64,000 bases of DNA from Porticoccus sp. W117 (GCF_030341905.1 NZ_JATAAF010000013.1:1-64000); one strand, 5' to 3'. Shown: positions 47,314-57,225, counted from the first letter of the stretch. A program made the numbers and translations. The notes: generated by a model from the letters alone, not told the origin.

Positions 47314-47397
47314 GAGAGATGTGAGATGAGAGACGTGAGACGGAAAATCAGAGTGGCAGTAACTTTTTGCCATCTCCCATCTTCCACCTCTCATCTC
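47314..47397. repeat. Inverted heptad repeats between murC and ddl
   Basis: The left arm has 7-bp units GAGAGAT, GTGAGAT, GAGAGAC, GTGAGAC, GGAAAAT (47314-47348). The right arm has CCATCTC, CCATCTT, CCACCTC, TCATCTC (47370-47397), i.e. the same type of unit on the other strand. The arms would pair imperfectly into a long hairpin in the dcw transcript. It fills the murC-ddl gap. Confidence 0.8.
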
Positions 47398-47420
47398 CCG
47401 AGAAAAGAGAGCGATCAACG

Positions 47421-48335
47421 ATGAGCGAGCTTTTCGATTTTGGTCGCGTCGGCGTGATTTACGGCGGTAACTCCGCAGAGCGGGAGGTGTCGCTGCAGTC
47501 TGGTCAGGCGGTGTACGAAGCGTTGCTGCGTGCTGGTGTGGATGCGGTGCCAGTGGTGGTTGAGGACAACCCGCTGACCACGATTCAGTCTGTGGATATG
47601 GATCGCGCCATGCTGGTGCTGCATGGCCCCGGCGATGAGGATGGTAGTTACCAGGCGGTGCTAGAACTGCTTGGTATTCCCTATACCGGCAGTGGCGTGA
47701 TGGCGTCGGCGCTGGCCATGGATAAGTGGCGCTGCAAAAAATTATGGCGCGGTATCGACCTGCCCACCGCCGAGTTTGCCATTTTGGATGAGAACAGCGA
47801 TTGGGCGGCGGCTCTGGAGTCTCTGGGTGGTGCAGTGATGGTGAAGCCCAATGGTGAGGGTTCCAGCATCGGCATGCGCCGGGCGGAAACCCCGGAGCAG
47901 TTGCAGGATGCCTGGCAGCATGCAGCCATCTACGGTGACGTAATGGCCGAGCGCTGGATTGACGGGGCGGAATATTCTGTGTCAATCCTTAATGGCAGAG
48001 CATTAGCGCCGATAAGGTTAGAAACCGATAACGGCTTCTATGACTATGAGGCGAAATATTTGAGTGATGACACTCGTTATTTCAGTCCTTGTGGCCTTCA
48101 CGGTGGCGAGGTTCACCAGCTACAGCAATTGGCCTTGCAAGCGTTTAACAGTATTGGCTGCAGCGGCTGGGGGCGGGTGGATGTGATGCGCAACAGCGAT
48201 GGCCGCTTTCAGGTGCTGGAAGTAAACACCATCCCCGGTATGACCGACCACAGTCTGGTGCCAAAAGCGGCCGCGGCGGAAGGCATGAATATGGAGCAGT
48301 TGGTGGTGGAAATTTTACGGACATCAATGAATTGA
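47421..48335 (+). CDS. ddl: D-alanine--D-alanine ligase
   Basis: The 304-residue ATP-grasp enzyme shows VIYGGNSAEREVSLQSG, the ATP-binding MVKPNGEGSSIGM and the metal site LEVNTIPGMTDHS. It makes D-Ala-D-Ala for MurF. The start at 47421 gives the normal N-terminus; an in-frame start at 47367 lies in the repeat. Confidence 0.97.
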   Translation: MSELFDFGRVGVIYGGNSAEREVSLQSGQAVYEALLRAGVDAVPVVVEDNPLTTIQSVDMDRAMLVLHGPGDEDGSYQAVLELLGIPYTGSGVMASALAMDKWRCKKLWRGIDLPTAEFAILDENSDWAAALESLGGAVMVKPNGEGSSIGMRRAETPEQLQDAWQHAAIYGDVMAERWIDGAEYSVSILNGRALAPIRLETDNGFYDYEAKYLSDDTRYFSPCGLHGGEVHQLQQLALQAFNSIGCSGWGRVDVMRNSDGRFQVLEVNTIPGMTDHSLVPKAAAAEGMNMEQLVVEILRTSMN

Positions 48336-48336
48336 T

Positions 48337-49170
48337 ATGACTCGAGCAGCAAACAAAAAAGGCGCCGTACGCAATCAGCGGGAACCTCGCTTCGAGGGTT
48401 TGTGGTCGCTGTTGCGTACCGCGATGTTCACCCTGTTATGGAGCTGTTTTGCCCTCGGCATGTTGTGGGGTGGAGTGCTGTTGTACCAAAACCTGGATCG
48501 CCCTATTGAGCGCATCTCGGTGCAAGGGGATTTTAAATACGCTAGCCGTGAGCAAATTGCTCGCCTGGTGCGCGGCCAACTGAATGGCGGCTTCCTCAGT
48601 CTGGAGCTGGGCAAAATTCGCAGCCAGCTGGAACGCGACCCCTGGATCGCTAACGCAGTGGTGAGCCGCCGCTGGCCCGGCCATTTGGAAATCTCGGTGA
48701 CCGAGGAAATGCCCATCGCCCGCTGGAACCGACGCGGCTTCCTCAACAGTCGCGGTCAGGCATTGGATATTGAAGACAACAGCGGTCTGGAAAGCCTGCC
48801 TCTGTTGTTGGGCCCGCGGGGACAGGCGCGGGCGATTATGGAAGAGTACCAACACGCCGCGCAGATGTTGTTGCCGTCGGGGCTGAAGACCATGGAGTTT
48901 CGCCTCGACAACCGCCGCGCCTGGTATTTGAAAGTGGTGGCGGCCAGTGGCACTGGTGTTGTCGAAAACAGTGCTTTGGAGATTGAAGTGGGCCAGGGCA
49001 ATGTCACCGAAAAATTAAAACGCTTTCTGGCGGTGTACGACACCGTGTTGCGCCATCGCCAGGGAGAGATTGCACAGATTGATATTCGTTACCCCAATGG
49101 CGTGGCCGTGAGCTGGCGTAGCCAGACCGCCATTGGCAAACAAAAGAGTGGGGAAGCAAAAAATGGCTAG
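48337..49170 (+). CDS. ftsQ: Cell division protein FtsQ
   Basis: The 277-residue bitopic protein has a short cytoplasmic tail, a membrane helix (about 27-52), a POTRA domain (IERISVQGDFKYASREQIARL, about 57-125) and an FtsQ beta domain. It bridges FtsL/FtsB to the rest of the divisome. It begins 1 base after the ddl stop and overlaps ftsA by 8 bases. Confidence 0.95.
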   Translation: MTRAANKKGAVRNQREPRFEGLWSLLRTAMFTLLWSCFALGMLWGGVLLYQNLDRPIERISVQGDFKYASREQIARLVRGQLNGGFLSLELGKIRSQLERDPWIANAVVSRRWPGHLEISVTEEMPIARWNRRGFLNSRGQALDIEDNSGLESLPLLLGPRGQARAIMEEYQHAAQMLLPSGLKTMEFRLDNRRAWYLKVVAASGTGVVENSALEIEVGQGNVTEKLKRFLAVYDTVLRHRQGEIAQIDIRYPNGVAVSWRSQTAIGKQKSGEAKNG

Positions 49171-50404
49171 TAACGAAGAGCGCATGATCGTTGGACTCGA
49201 TATCGGCACCTCCAAGGTGGTGGCGATTGTCGGTTCGCTGAGTCCCGATGGTCAGTTGGAGATCGTCGGTACCGGCATGTACCACTCCACCGGCATGAAA
49301 AAAGGCGTGGTGGTGAACATCGAATCCACCGTGCACTCCATTCAGCGGGCTATTGAAGAAGCGGAACTGATGGCTGGTTGCCACATTCACTCGGTGTATG
49401 TGGGCATCGCCGGCAGCCATATTCGCAGCCTGAATTCTCATGGCATCGTCGCCATTCGCGATCGCGAGGTGAACCCCCAGGATGTAGAGCGAGTGATCGA
49501 TGCGGCAAGGGCTGTGGCGATTCCGGCGGACCAGGAAATTCTCCATGTGCTGCCCCAGGAATTCATTATCGACAACCAGGAAGGGGTGCGTGAGCCGCTG
49601 GGTATGTCCGGTGTGCGCCTGGAGGCCAAGGTGCATCTGGTGACCTGTGCTGCCAACGCTGCCCAGAACATCAAAAAGTGTATTCGCCGCTGTGGTCTGG
49701 AAGTGGAAGACGTGATTCTCGAGCAGCTGGCGTCCAGCTACGCGGTGCTCACTGACGACGAAAAGCAACTGGGTGTGTGCCTGGTGGATATCGGCGGCGG
49801 CACCACAGACATTGCCATCTTTACCGAAGGCGCCATTCGCCATACCGGGGTGATTCCCATCGCAGGTGATCAGGTGACCAACGATGTCGCCATGGCGCTG
49901 CGGACTCCTACCCCGCACGCAGAGGAGTTAAAGATCAAATATGCCTGCGCGCTGGCTAACCTGGCGGGCCCGGAAGAGAGTATCAAAGTGCCCAGCGTTG
50001 GCGACCGCCCACCTCGCGATCTGTCTCGCCAGGCATTGGCGGAGGTGGTGGAACCCCGCTACGACGAGTTGTTTACCTTGATTCAAGGGGAACTGCGTCG
50101 CAGTGGCTTTGAAGACCTGGTGGCCGCGGGCATCGTGCTCACCGGCGGTACTGCCAAGATGGAAGGGGTGGTGGAACTGGCGGAGGAAATCTTCCACATG
50201 CCGGTACGCCTGGGTGCCCCCAGCAATATCACCGGACTGACAGACATTGTGAACAACCCGATTTATTCCACCGGAGTTGGACTGTTGTTGTACGGCATGC
50301 AGCAACAGCAGGAAGGGCCGGTGCGACGCACCAGCAGTAGTTCCGATAGTGGAGGTGAAGGTTTGGTCGGCCGTATCAAACAGTGGTTTCAGGGGAGTTT
50401 ATGA
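49163..50404 (+). CDS. ftsA: Cell division protein FtsA
   Basis: The 413-residue actin-like protein has LDIGTSKVVAIVG and [13 protein letters not shown] (phosphate loops), GIVLTGGTAKMEG, and a C-terminal amphipathic helix (GLVGRIKQWFQGSL) that anchors it and FtsZ to the membrane. The start at 49163 has GTGGGGAAG upstream. Confidence 0.97.
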   Translation: MASNEERMIVGLDIGTSKVVAIVGSLSPDGQLEIVGTGMYHSTGMKKGVVVNIESTVHSIQRAIEEAELMAGCHIHSVYVGIAGSHIRSLNSHGIVAIRDREVNPQDVERVIDAARAVAIPADQEILHVLPQEFIIDNQEGVREPLGMSGVRLEAKVHLVTCAANAAQNIKKCIRRCGLEVEDVILEQLASSYAVLTDDEKQLGVCLVDIGGGTTDIAIFTEGAIRHTGVIPIAGDQVTNDVAMALRTPTPHAEELKIKYACALANLAGPEESIKVPSVGDRPPRDLSRQALAEVVEPRYDELFTLIQGELRRSGFEDLVAAGIVLTGGTAKMEGVVELAEEIFHMPVRLGAPSNITGLTDIVNNPIYSTGVGLLLYGMQQQQEGPVRRTSSSSDSGGEGLVGRIKQWFQGSL

Positions 50405-50416
50405 CGACTGTGTCGT

Positions 50417-50433
50417 CATTGCTCCTCGCAATG
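50417..50433. repeat. Small hairpin repeat between ftsA and ftsZ
   Basis: CATTGC (50417-50422) and GCAATG (50428-50433) pair around TCCTC. It is a short member of the GTCATTGC...GCAATGAC repeat family also seen at 25166 and 51820. On the minus strand its loop is GAGGA. Confidence 0.55.
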
Positions 50434-50493
50434 AAAAGCGTTTTAACAATTTTGGGTATCAACAGTATTTAGGGAAAACAAAGGGGAAGACTT

Positions 50494-51729
50494 ATGTTTC
50501 AAATCGTAGACAGCATTCCGGATTCAGCGGAAATCAAGGTGATCGGTGTCGGTGGCGGTGGTGGTAACGCCGTGCGGCACATGATCGACAGCAACGTCGA
50601 AGGTGTGGAATTTATCTGCGCCAATACCGACGCTCAGGCGCTCAAGGACATTGGCAACGCCACCGTCCTGCAACTGGGTAACAACGTCACTCGTGGCCTC
50701 GGTGCCGGGGCCAACCCGGAAGTGGGTCACCAGGCGGCGCTGGAAGATCGCGACCGCATTGCCGATGTGCTGCAGGGCGCTGATATGGTGTTTATCACCG
50801 CCGGTATGGGCGGTGGCACCGGTACTGGCGGCGCGCCGGTGGTGGCGGATGTGGCCAAAGAACTGGGCATCCTTACGGTAGCGGTGGTAACTCGCCCATT
50901 CTCCTTCGAAGGCAAGAAGCGCATGGCCATCGCCGAAGAAGGACTCAAACACCTACGCGACCGTGTGGACTCGCTGATCACCATTCCCAACGAGAAATTG
51001 TTGGCGGTGTTGGGCAGCTCCACGAGCCTGTTGTCTGCTTTTAAAGCGGCCAACGACGTGTTGCTGGGCGCGGTTCAGGGCATTGCCGACCTGATTATCC
51101 GCCCGGGCATGATCAACGTGGATTTCGCCGATGTGCGCACCGTCATGTCGGAAATGGGCATGGCGATGATGGGCAGCGGCGAAGCGGCGGGCGATCAGCG
51201 TGCTCGCGAAGCCGCCGAATCTGCGGTACACAGCCCGCTGCTGGAAGACATCAACCTGCAAGGTGCGAAGGGCATTCTGGTGAATATCACCGCGGGCCCC
51301 GACCTGTCTCTGGGTGAGTTCCAGGATGTGGGTGACACGGTTGAGCAATTTGCCTCTGACGATGCCACGGTGGTTGTCGGTACCGTTATCGACGAAAGCC
51401 TGGGCGACAAGCTGCGGGTAACCGTGGTGGCCACTGGCCTGGGTCGCGACTTTGTGCCCACTAAAGTGGTGGACAACACCACCCAGCAGGCGGAACCTCG
51501 CAAAAACAACGGCGAAGTGGACTATGGTGAACTGGACAAGCCCGCGGTTAACCGGGTGCGTCGTGGCCAGGCACAAACCCGTCGCCCGGCTGGCAATCCG
51601 GCCCAGGCCCAGATGCAGCAGCCCCCGGTAAGTACAGAGGCCACTGCCCGCAAGCTGGAGGAACCGAAAGCGGAACAGGATATGGACTATCTGGATATTC
51701 CGGCGTTTTTGCGTAGGCAGGCTGACTGA
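50494..51729 (+). CDS. ftsZ: Cell division GTPase FtsZ
   Basis: The 411-residue tubulin homologue has [14 protein letters not shown], the tubulin signature [13 protein letters not shown], the catalytic [11 protein letters not shown] and a C-terminal conserved peptide [14 protein letters not shown] that binds FtsA and ZipA. AGGGGAAG precedes the ATG. A hairpin starts at its last codons. Confidence 0.98.
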   Translation: MFQIVDSIPDSAEIKVIGVGGGGGNAVRHMIDSNVEGVEFICANTDAQALKDIGNATVLQLGNNVTRGLGAGANPEVGHQAALEDRDRIADVLQGADMVFITAGMGGGTGTGGAPVVADVAKELGILTVAVVTRPFSFEGKKRMAIAEEGLKHLRDRVDSLITIPNEKLLAVLGSSTSLLSAFKAANDVLLGAVQGIADLIIRPGMINVDFADVRTVMSEMGMAMMGSGEAAGDQRAREAAESAVHSPLLEDINLQGAKGILVNITAGPDLSLGEFQDVGDTVEQFASDDATVVVGTVIDESLGDKLRVTVVATGLGRDFVPTKVVDNTTQQAEPRKNNGEVDYGELDKPAVNRVRRGQAQTRRPAGNPAQAQMQQPPVSTEATARKLEEPKAEQDMDYLDIPAFLRRQAD

Positions 51730-51903
51730 TCGGCAGGACAGCCGATCAGGGCGCCGAGCGCAGCGCTGGCGGGCGCAGCCCTAGCCACATGGATGTGGCG
51801 AGTCACTGAGGGTTACCGTCATCGCGAGCGCAGCGCGGCGATCTCCAGCAGGCAAAGTGTCACTAGTTAGGAGATTGCCACGGCCTTCGGCCTCGCAATG
51901 ACA
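51726..51903 (+). repeat. Hairpin-array element, copy 2, in the ftsZ-lpxC gap
   Basis: A perfect 9-bp stem (51726-51734 with 51741-51749) has loop AGGACA and overlaps the ftsZ stop. A second hairpin at 51785-51798 (CCAC-ATGGAT-GTGG) also has GGA in its loop. The order ATCGGCAGGA...GCCGAT, then GGGCGCC, then an ATGGA hairpin, then CGAGTCACTG is the same as on the minus strand of the element at 25166-25500. Both end in an AGATTGCCACG...CTCGCAATGAC palindrome. It fills the first half of a 374-base gap in which no gene is seen. Confidence 0.7.
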
Positions 51904-52055
51904 AGAGTTTCGCTGAATAAACGATAGCGCTACCCCACAATCCCTCCCCCTTTGTCAGTGGGGTGGCACTATCGGAGCTTTTTACGGTCTCACCGTGATT
52001 ACCACCTGCTATTCCCTGGTTACAGGGAGGCAGGTGGTCTGGGTGCCGTGTATCT

Positions 52056-52063
52056 GGTATGAT
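52056..52063 (+). promoter_or_regulatory. Extended -10 promoter for lpxC
   Basis: TGGTATGAT forms an extended -10 about 40 bases before the lpxC ATG at 52104; no clear -35 is present. The region 51904-52055 just upstream holds only C/T-rich sequence and a weak inverted repeat (CCACCTG...CAGGTGG at about 52001 and 52030). Confidence 0.5.
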
Positions 52064-52103
52064 GCGCGGCTTTTCGGCTCATTTTGCGTGGAAACTCAAG
52101 CGT

Positions 52104-53018
52104 ATGGTCAGGCAGCGGACACTGAAAAACACCATTAAAGCCACTGGCGTTGGTTTACATACCGGCGACAAGGTTTACCTGACACTCCACCCGGCTCCGG
52201 TGGACAGCGGCATTATATTTCGCCGTACCGACCTCTCTCCGGTGGTGGAAATTGAAGCCAAGGCAGAGAATGTTGGTGATACCACCCTTTCTACCACCTT
52301 GGTGAATGGCGATGTACGGGTTTCCACCGTGGAACACCTGTTGTCCGCTATGGCGGGTTTGGGCATCGATAACGCCATTATCGACGTGTCTGCCCCGGAA
52401 GTGCCCATTATGGATGGCAGCTCCGGGCCTTTCGTTTTCCTGATTCAGTCCGCCGGTATTGCCGAACAGGAAGCTCCCAAGAAGTTTATCCGCATCAAGA
52501 AAGAAGTGACCGTCACCCACGACGACAAGGTGGCGCGCTTCAAGCCCTTTGACGGCTTTAAAGTCTCTTTTACCATTGATTTCGATCACCCGGTGTTCAA
52601 GGGGCGGGCACTGCATTCCGCCATTGACTTCTCCACCACTTCTTTTGTGAAGGAAGTGAGCCGGGCGCGCACCTTTGGCTTTGTGCACGAATTTGAGTAC
52701 ATGCGCTCCAAGGGCCTGGCCCGCGGTGCCAGCGTGAAAAATGCCATCGCTGTGGATGAATACAGCATTCTCAACGAAGATGGCCTGCGTTACGAAGACG
52801 AATTTGTGAAGCACAAAATCCTCGATGCCATTGGCGACCTGTACTTGCTGGGTAACAGCCTGATTGGCGAATTCGAGGCCTTCAAATCTGGCCACGCCCT
52901 TAACAACGCGTCTTTGCGTGCCTTGATTGCTCAGACTGATGCCTGGGAAACGGTCACTTTTGAGGGTGAAGACGCTGTCGCCCCCATTAGCTACAGTAAG
53001 CCTGTGGCCGCGCTTTAA
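52104..53018 (+). CDS. lpxC: UDP-3-O-acyl-N-acetylglucosamine deacetylase
   Basis: The 304-residue zinc enzyme catalyses the committed step of lipid A synthesis. It shows [17 protein letters not shown], the zinc ligands in [17 protein letters not shown] and in [14 protein letters not shown], and [13 protein letters not shown]. The start at 52104 gives the standard N-terminus. An in-frame ATG at 52059 overlaps the predicted -10 and was rejected. Confidence 0.97.
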   Translation: MVRQRTLKNTIKATGVGLHTGDKVYLTLHPAPVDSGIIFRRTDLSPVVEIEAKAENVGDTTLSTTLVNGDVRVSTVEHLLSAMAGLGIDNAIIDVSAPEVPIMDGSSGPFVFLIQSAGIAEQEAPKKFIRIKKEVTVTHDDKVARFKPFDGFKVSFTIDFDHPVFKGRALHSAIDFSTTSFVKEVSRARTFGFVHEFEYMRSKGLARGASVKNAIAVDEYSILNEDGLRYEDEFVKHKILDAIGDLYLLGNSLIGEFEAFKSGHALNNASLRALIAQTDAWETVTFEGEDAVAPISYSKPVAAL

Positions 53019-53178
53019 GGTGCTGTAGTTAAGGTTCAATGTCTTGCGACCTGGTTAACAGAGTTTGTCAGCTAGCAAAGTTACAGTGGTGGGCGATCCA
53101 GTGGCGAATACGCTTGGTAAAAACAATACAAGTAGCAACGAGAACGAAAACCACAATAAAAAGCAAAAAACTCGTGCC

Positions 53179-54117
53179 ATGAAAATCATCTTTATTGGAA
53201 ACAATCAGGAAAGCAGCCGCACGGTCAGCTTGAACAGCTGGGCGAAAGTTGTGCTGTCCCTGTGTTTTCTGGCACTGCCCACCGGTGCGGGTTTCCTGAT
53301 TGGCAAACTGGTAAGCGACCGCAACACCGATCTGCAGCTGGTGCAGGCCGTAGAGGCCATGCACGAGGAGCTGCAACAGCAACGGGATACCCTTGATAGC
53401 GAACGTACAGAAGCCCGTCGCCGTCTGGCGGCATTGACCTCCAAACTCGCGGAAATGCAGGCGCGCCTGGTACGTATCGATGCCCTTGGCGATCGCCTTA
53501 CGGATGTCGCCAGCCTTGATCAGGGCGAATTCGATTTCAGTCGGGTTCCGGCCTTGGGTGGTCCCGATGAAGCTATTCTTGGTGGTGGACTTGAGGGTGG
53601 AGAGCCTTCCGACCTGGATAAACTGTTCGCTCAACTGGAACGCCAACTGGATGACCGTGAACTGCAATTGCGGATGATGGAATCCATGTTGGTGGATCGC
53701 GAGATTACCCAGCAGACCACCGTTACCGGGCGCCCCATCACCAAGGGCTGGATGTCGTCCAAATACGGCTGGCGCACCGACCCCTTTCACGGCAAACGCG
53801 CCTGGCACAACGGCGTTGATTTTGCTGGCAAAGAGGGTGGTGACGTAGTCGCTACCGCTGCCGGTGTGGTGATCTGGTCTGGTGAACGCCAGGGCTATGG
53901 CAAGCTGATTGAGATTGAACACGGCGATGGATTTGTTACTCGCTACGGCCACAACAAAGAAAACCTGGTGAAAGCCGGCGACGTGGTAAAAAAAGGTCAG
54001 CTGATTGCTCTGATGGGCAGCACCGGCCGTTCCACTGGCCCCCATGTGCATTTTGAAGTGTTTAAAAACGGTCGCCCGGTGGATCCTGCCACCTACATCA
54101 AAAAGACCGTCCTCTGA
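53179..54117 (+). CDS. Membrane-anchored M23 peptidase (LytM type)
   Basis: The 312-residue protein has an N-terminal membrane helix (about 20-40, VVLSLCFLALPTGAGFLIG), a coiled coil (about 50-100) and a C-terminal M23 domain with intact metal ligands, HNGVDFAGKEGGD and HVHFEVFKNG. It probably cleaves peptide cross-links in peptidoglycan or activates an amidase. The ATG at 53179 is chosen; the frame is open further upstream (to TTG 53065), and neither start has a clear ribosome binding site. The lpxC-M23-secA order is typical of Pseudomonas relatives, except that no DUF721 gene is seen here. Confidence 0.88.
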   Translation: MKIIFIGNNQESSRTVSLNSWAKVVLSLCFLALPTGAGFLIGKLVSDRNTDLQLVQAVEAMHEELQQQRDTLDSERTEARRRLAALTSKLAEMQARLVRIDALGDRLTDVASLDQGEFDFSRVPALGGPDEAILGGGLEGGEPSDLDKLFAQLERQLDDRELQLRMMESMLVDREITQQTTVTGRPITKGWMSSKYGWRTDPFHGKRAWHNGVDFAGKEGGDVVATAAGVVIWSGERQGYGKLIEIEHGDGFVTRYGHNKENLVKAGDVVKKGQLIALMGSTGRSTGPHVHFEVFKNGRPVDPATYIKKTVL

Positions 54118-54181
54118 CTTCCCGCCGCGCTCGCGGCAGCTCCCACATATCGAAACGTCTTTTCATCCGTCAGGTGCCGTC

Positions 54182-54262
54182 ATGGCCTTGAGGGCGGTGA
54201 AAACAACCCCATATAGCGACTATTACTGGCTCCGCCAAATCGAGACAAGCAAGGGAAACTGA
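54182..54262 (+). CDS. Possible 26-residue leader peptide of secA
   Basis: A short frame, ATG at 54182 with AGGTG 6 bases upstream, encodes a peptide ending [16 protein letters not shown]. It stops in a TGATG overlap with the secA start, so secA would be translationally coupled to it. The position is that of regulatory peptides such as SecM or VemP, but there is no signal sequence and no established arrest motif. It could simply be a chance frame. Confidence 0.4.
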   Translation: MALRAVKTTPYSDYYWLRQIETSKGN

Positions 54263-57222
54263 TGGCCAACCTGATAAAAAAAGTATTCGGCAGCAAGAAC
54301 GACCGCGAACTGCGCCGCATGGGCAAGATCGTCAAGAAAATCAATGCTTTTGATGAACCCCTGAGGGAGTTGAGCGACGACCAGCTGAGCGCTAAAACCG
54401 CAGAGTTTCGCGAGCGTTTGCAGGCGGGCGAAAGCCTCGATCAGCTGTTGCCCGAAGCCTTTGCGGTAGTGCGCGAGGCAGCGGATCGCACCCTGGGCAT
54501 GCGCCACTTCGATGTGCAGATGATCGGCGGTATTACCCTGCACGAAGGTTGTATTGCCGAAATGCGCACTGGTGAGGGTAAAACCCTGATGTCCACCTTG
54601 CCCGCCTACCTGAATGCCTTGCCTGGCGATGGTGTGCACATCATCACCGTCAACGACTACCTGGCGAAGCGCGACGCCGACTGGATGCGGCCTATTTACG
54701 AGCTGCTGGGGCTCACCGTCGGGGTGGTGTATTCCGGGCAAATGGCTCAGGAAAAACAGCTCAATTACAGCGCCGATATTACCTACGGTACCAACAACGA
54801 ATTTGGTTTCGATTACCTGCGCGACAACATGGCGTTGCGCCAGGAAGATCGCGTGCAGCGCAAACTGTCGTTTGCGGTGGTTGATGAAGTGGACTCCATT
54901 CTTATCGATGAGGCCCGTACGCCGCTGATTATCTCTGGCGCCGCCAGCGACAGCTCCGAAGTGTACAAGCGCATGAATCGCATTGTGCAGCTGCTGAAAC
55001 CTCAGCAGCATTCGGACAAAGTGCGCAACGACAAAATCCAGCTGCCCAAAGTTCGCCTGCAACGGGGCGATGACGAGCCGGAATTGGTGAACGTCGGCGC
55101 CGCTCAGGCAGAGGCTAACGAAGCGGGCAAAGACCTGGTAATGATGGAGGAAGGCAAACAGCCCCTGTGCCAGATTCTCGATACCGGCGACTTTGTAGTG
55201 GACGAAAAAAGTCGCACCGTGGAACTCACTGAGCAGGGCCACGAAAAAATTGAAGGCTTGCTGATTAATGAGGGCTTGCTGGGTGAGGACGAAAGTCTCT
55301 ATCAATCCACCAACCTCAACCTGCTGCACCATGTGCACGCTGGTTTGAAGGCACACCACCTGTTCCGTCGCGATGTGGATTACATTGTTGAAGGCAGCGA
55401 CGTGGTGCTGATTGACGAACACACCGGCCGCAAAATGCTGGGTCGCCGTTTGTCCGAGGGGTTGCACCAGGCCATCGAAGCCCGCGAAGGGGTGCAAATT
55501 CAGCAGGAAAGCCAAACCCTGGCTTCCACCACCTTCCAGAACTACTTCCGTCTCTACGACAAACTCTCCGGTATGACCGGCACCGCCGATACCGAAGCCT
55601 ACGAATTTCACCAGATTTACGGTTTGACCGTGGTGGTAATCCCAACTAATCGCGCGATTGCCCGTGAAGATCTCAACGACTTGGTCTACCTCTCTCAAGG
55701 CGAGAAATACCAGGCGGTAATTGAAGATATCAGGCACTGTATGGAGAAAAACGCGCCGGTGCTGGTGGGTACCGCCTCTATCGAAACATCGGAGTTGCTG
55801 TCGGGCTTGCTGAAAAAAGCCAAAGTGCCTCACCAGGTGTTGAACGCCAAGTTCCATGAAAAAGAAGCGCAGATTATTGCCCAGGCGGGCCGGCCCGGTG
55901 CCGTCACCATTGCCACCAATATGGCCGGTCGCGGTACCGACATTGTGCTGGGCGGTAACTGGGAGGCGGAATTGCGGGACATGGGTGAACCCTCCGAACA
56001 GCAAGTTGCCGCTGCCAGAGAGGAATGGGAACAGCGCCACGCCACCGTTCTTGAAGCGGGTGGTTTGCATATTATCGGCACCGAGCGTCACGAATCCCGC
56101 CGCATCGACAACCAGCTGCGTGGCCGTGCCGGCCGTCAGGGTGACCCCGGTCTGTCGCGTTTTTATCTGTCATTGGAAGACCCGCTGATGCGCCTGTTCG
56201 CCTCCGACCGGGTGAAAAACATGATGCGCGCTCTGGGTATGAAAGACGGCGAGGCCATTGAACACCGCATGGTGTCCAACGCCATTGAAAAAGCACAGCG
56301 CAAGGTGGAAGGGCGCAACTTCGATATCCGCAAACACCTGCTGGAATTCGATGACGTGGCCAACGACCAGCGTCAGGTGGTGTACCAGCAGCGCAACGAC
56401 CTGCTGGAAAGTGACGATATTTCCGATGTGATTGATTCCGTGCGCGAGGATGTAGTCAACGATGTGATCAGCGCCCATATTCCCCCGGAAAGCCTGGAAG
56501 AACAGTGGGATATTGCCGGTCTGGAAGAAGCCCTGAAAACCGAATTCCTGCTGGATGCGCCGGTTCAGGAGTGGCTGGATAGCGATGATCGTCTAAACGA
56601 GGAAGGCATTCGCGAACGGGTGAACAGCCAACTGAGCGAGCTTTACAAAGCCAAGTGTGATGACGTTGGCCCGGATATGCGCGCCATCGAGAAGCAGATT
56701 ATGTTGCAGGTGCTGGACCAGTTTTGGAAAGAGCACCTGGCCAGCATGGATCACCTGCGCCAGGGTATTAACCTGCGCGCCTACGCCCAGAAGAACCCCA
56801 AACAGGAATACAAGCGTGAGTCCTTCGAACTGTTTGAAGGCCTGTTGCATAACGTCAAACTGGAAACTACTCGCTTTCTCTGCAAGGTGCAGATCGCCCA
56901 GCCCGACGAAGCCGAACAGTTGGAACAGCGTCGCCTGGAACAGCAGCAAAAACAGCAAATGGAATTCCAGCACGCACAGGCTTCAGCCATGGCCGCTGAA
57001 CCGGAAGAGCAGCAACAGCAACAACCCCAGCAGGCACCTCCCGGTGTGGGCCGCAACGACCCTTGCCCCTGCGGTTCAGGCAAAAAATTCAAGCAGTGTC
57101 ACGGCAAGCTGGAAGGGGCTGCGCAGCCTTTTGTGAGAGAGATGCCCAAAGTGGGCCGCAATGACCCTTGCCCTTGTGGTTCCGGCAAGAAGTTCAAGCA
57201 GTGCCACGGTAAGTTGGGGTAA
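54262..57222 (+). CDS. secA: Protein translocase ATPase SecA, with duplicated zinc tail
   Basis: The 986-residue protein is complete: Walker A in [17 protein letters not shown], the DEAD-like [14 protein letters not shown], a preprotein cross-linking domain, the second nucleotide-binding domain ([17 protein letters not shown]), helical scaffold and wing domains. It is about 85 residues longer than Escherichia coli SecA. About 45-55 extra acidic/polar residues lie in the preprotein region (about 250-305), and the C-terminal zinc-binding SEC-C motif occurs twice ([13 protein letters not shown] at about 934 and 970). SecA drives export through SecYEG; its zinc tail binds SecB and ribosomes. Confidence 0.98.
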   Translation: MANLIKKVFGSKNDRELRRMGKIVKKINAFDEPLRELSDDQLSAKTAEFRERLQAGESLDQLLPEAFAVVREAADRTLGMRHFDVQMIGGITLHEGCIAEMRTGEGKTLMSTLPAYLNALPGDGVHIITVNDYLAKRDADWMRPIYELLGLTVGVVYSGQMAQEKQLNYSADITYGTNNEFGFDYLRDNMALRQEDRVQRKLSFAVVDEVDSILIDEARTPLIISGAASDSSEVYKRMNRIVQLLKPQQHSDKVRNDKIQLPKVRLQRGDDEPELVNVGAAQAEANEAGKDLVMMEEGKQPLCQILDTGDFVVDEKSRTVELTEQGHEKIEGLLINEGLLGEDESLYQSTNLNLLHHVHAGLKAHHLFRRDVDYIVEGSDVVLIDEHTGRKMLGRRLSEGLHQAIEAREGVQIQQESQTLASTTFQNYFRLYDKLSGMTGTADTEAYEFHQIYGLTVVVIPTNRAIAREDLNDLVYLSQGEKYQAVIEDIRHCMEKNAPVLVGTASIETSELLSGLLKKAKVPHQVLNAKFHEKEAQIIAQAGRPGAVTIATNMAGRGTDIVLGGNWEAELRDMGEPSEQQVAAAREEWEQRHATVLEAGGLHIIGTERHESRRIDNQLRGRAGRQGDPGLSRFYLSLEDPLMRLFASDRVKNMMRALGMKDGEAIEHRMVSNAIEKAQRKVEGRNFDIRKHLLEFDDVANDQRQVVYQQRNDLLESDDISDVIDSVREDVVNDVISAHIPPESLEEQWDIAGLEEALKTEFLLDAPVQEWLDSDDRLNEEGIRERVNSQLSELYKAKCDDVGPDMRAIEKQIMLQVLDQFWKEHLASMDHLRQGINLRAYAQKNPKQEYKRESFELFEGLLHNVKLETTRFLCKVQIAQPDEAEQLEQRRLEQQQKQQMEFQHAQASAMAAEPEEQQQQQPQQAPPGVGRNDPCPCGSGKKFKQCHGKLEGAAQPFVREMPKVGRNDPCPCGSGKKFKQCHGKLG
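57046..57216 (+). repeat. Two 66-base direct repeats encoding the SEC-C zinc motifs of SecA
   Basis: Units 57046-57111 and 57151-57216 encode the same 22 residues ([10 protein letters not shown] then [12 protein letters not shown]) but differ at nine bases, all synonymous. The 13 residues between them are unrelated. Each unit has the Cys-x-Cys and Cys-His zinc ligands. Confidence 0.95.
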
Positions 57223-57225
57223 GTC

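Noticed and set aside
52059-52103. Upstream ATG for LpxC
   Set aside because: It overlaps the predicted -10 element and adds 15 residues not found in LpxC proteins.
54223-56091. 622-codon open frame on the minus strand opposite secA
   Set aside because: It is fully antisense to a conserved gene, has no domain pattern and is His/Phe/Val-rich as expected from the complement of codon-biased sequence.
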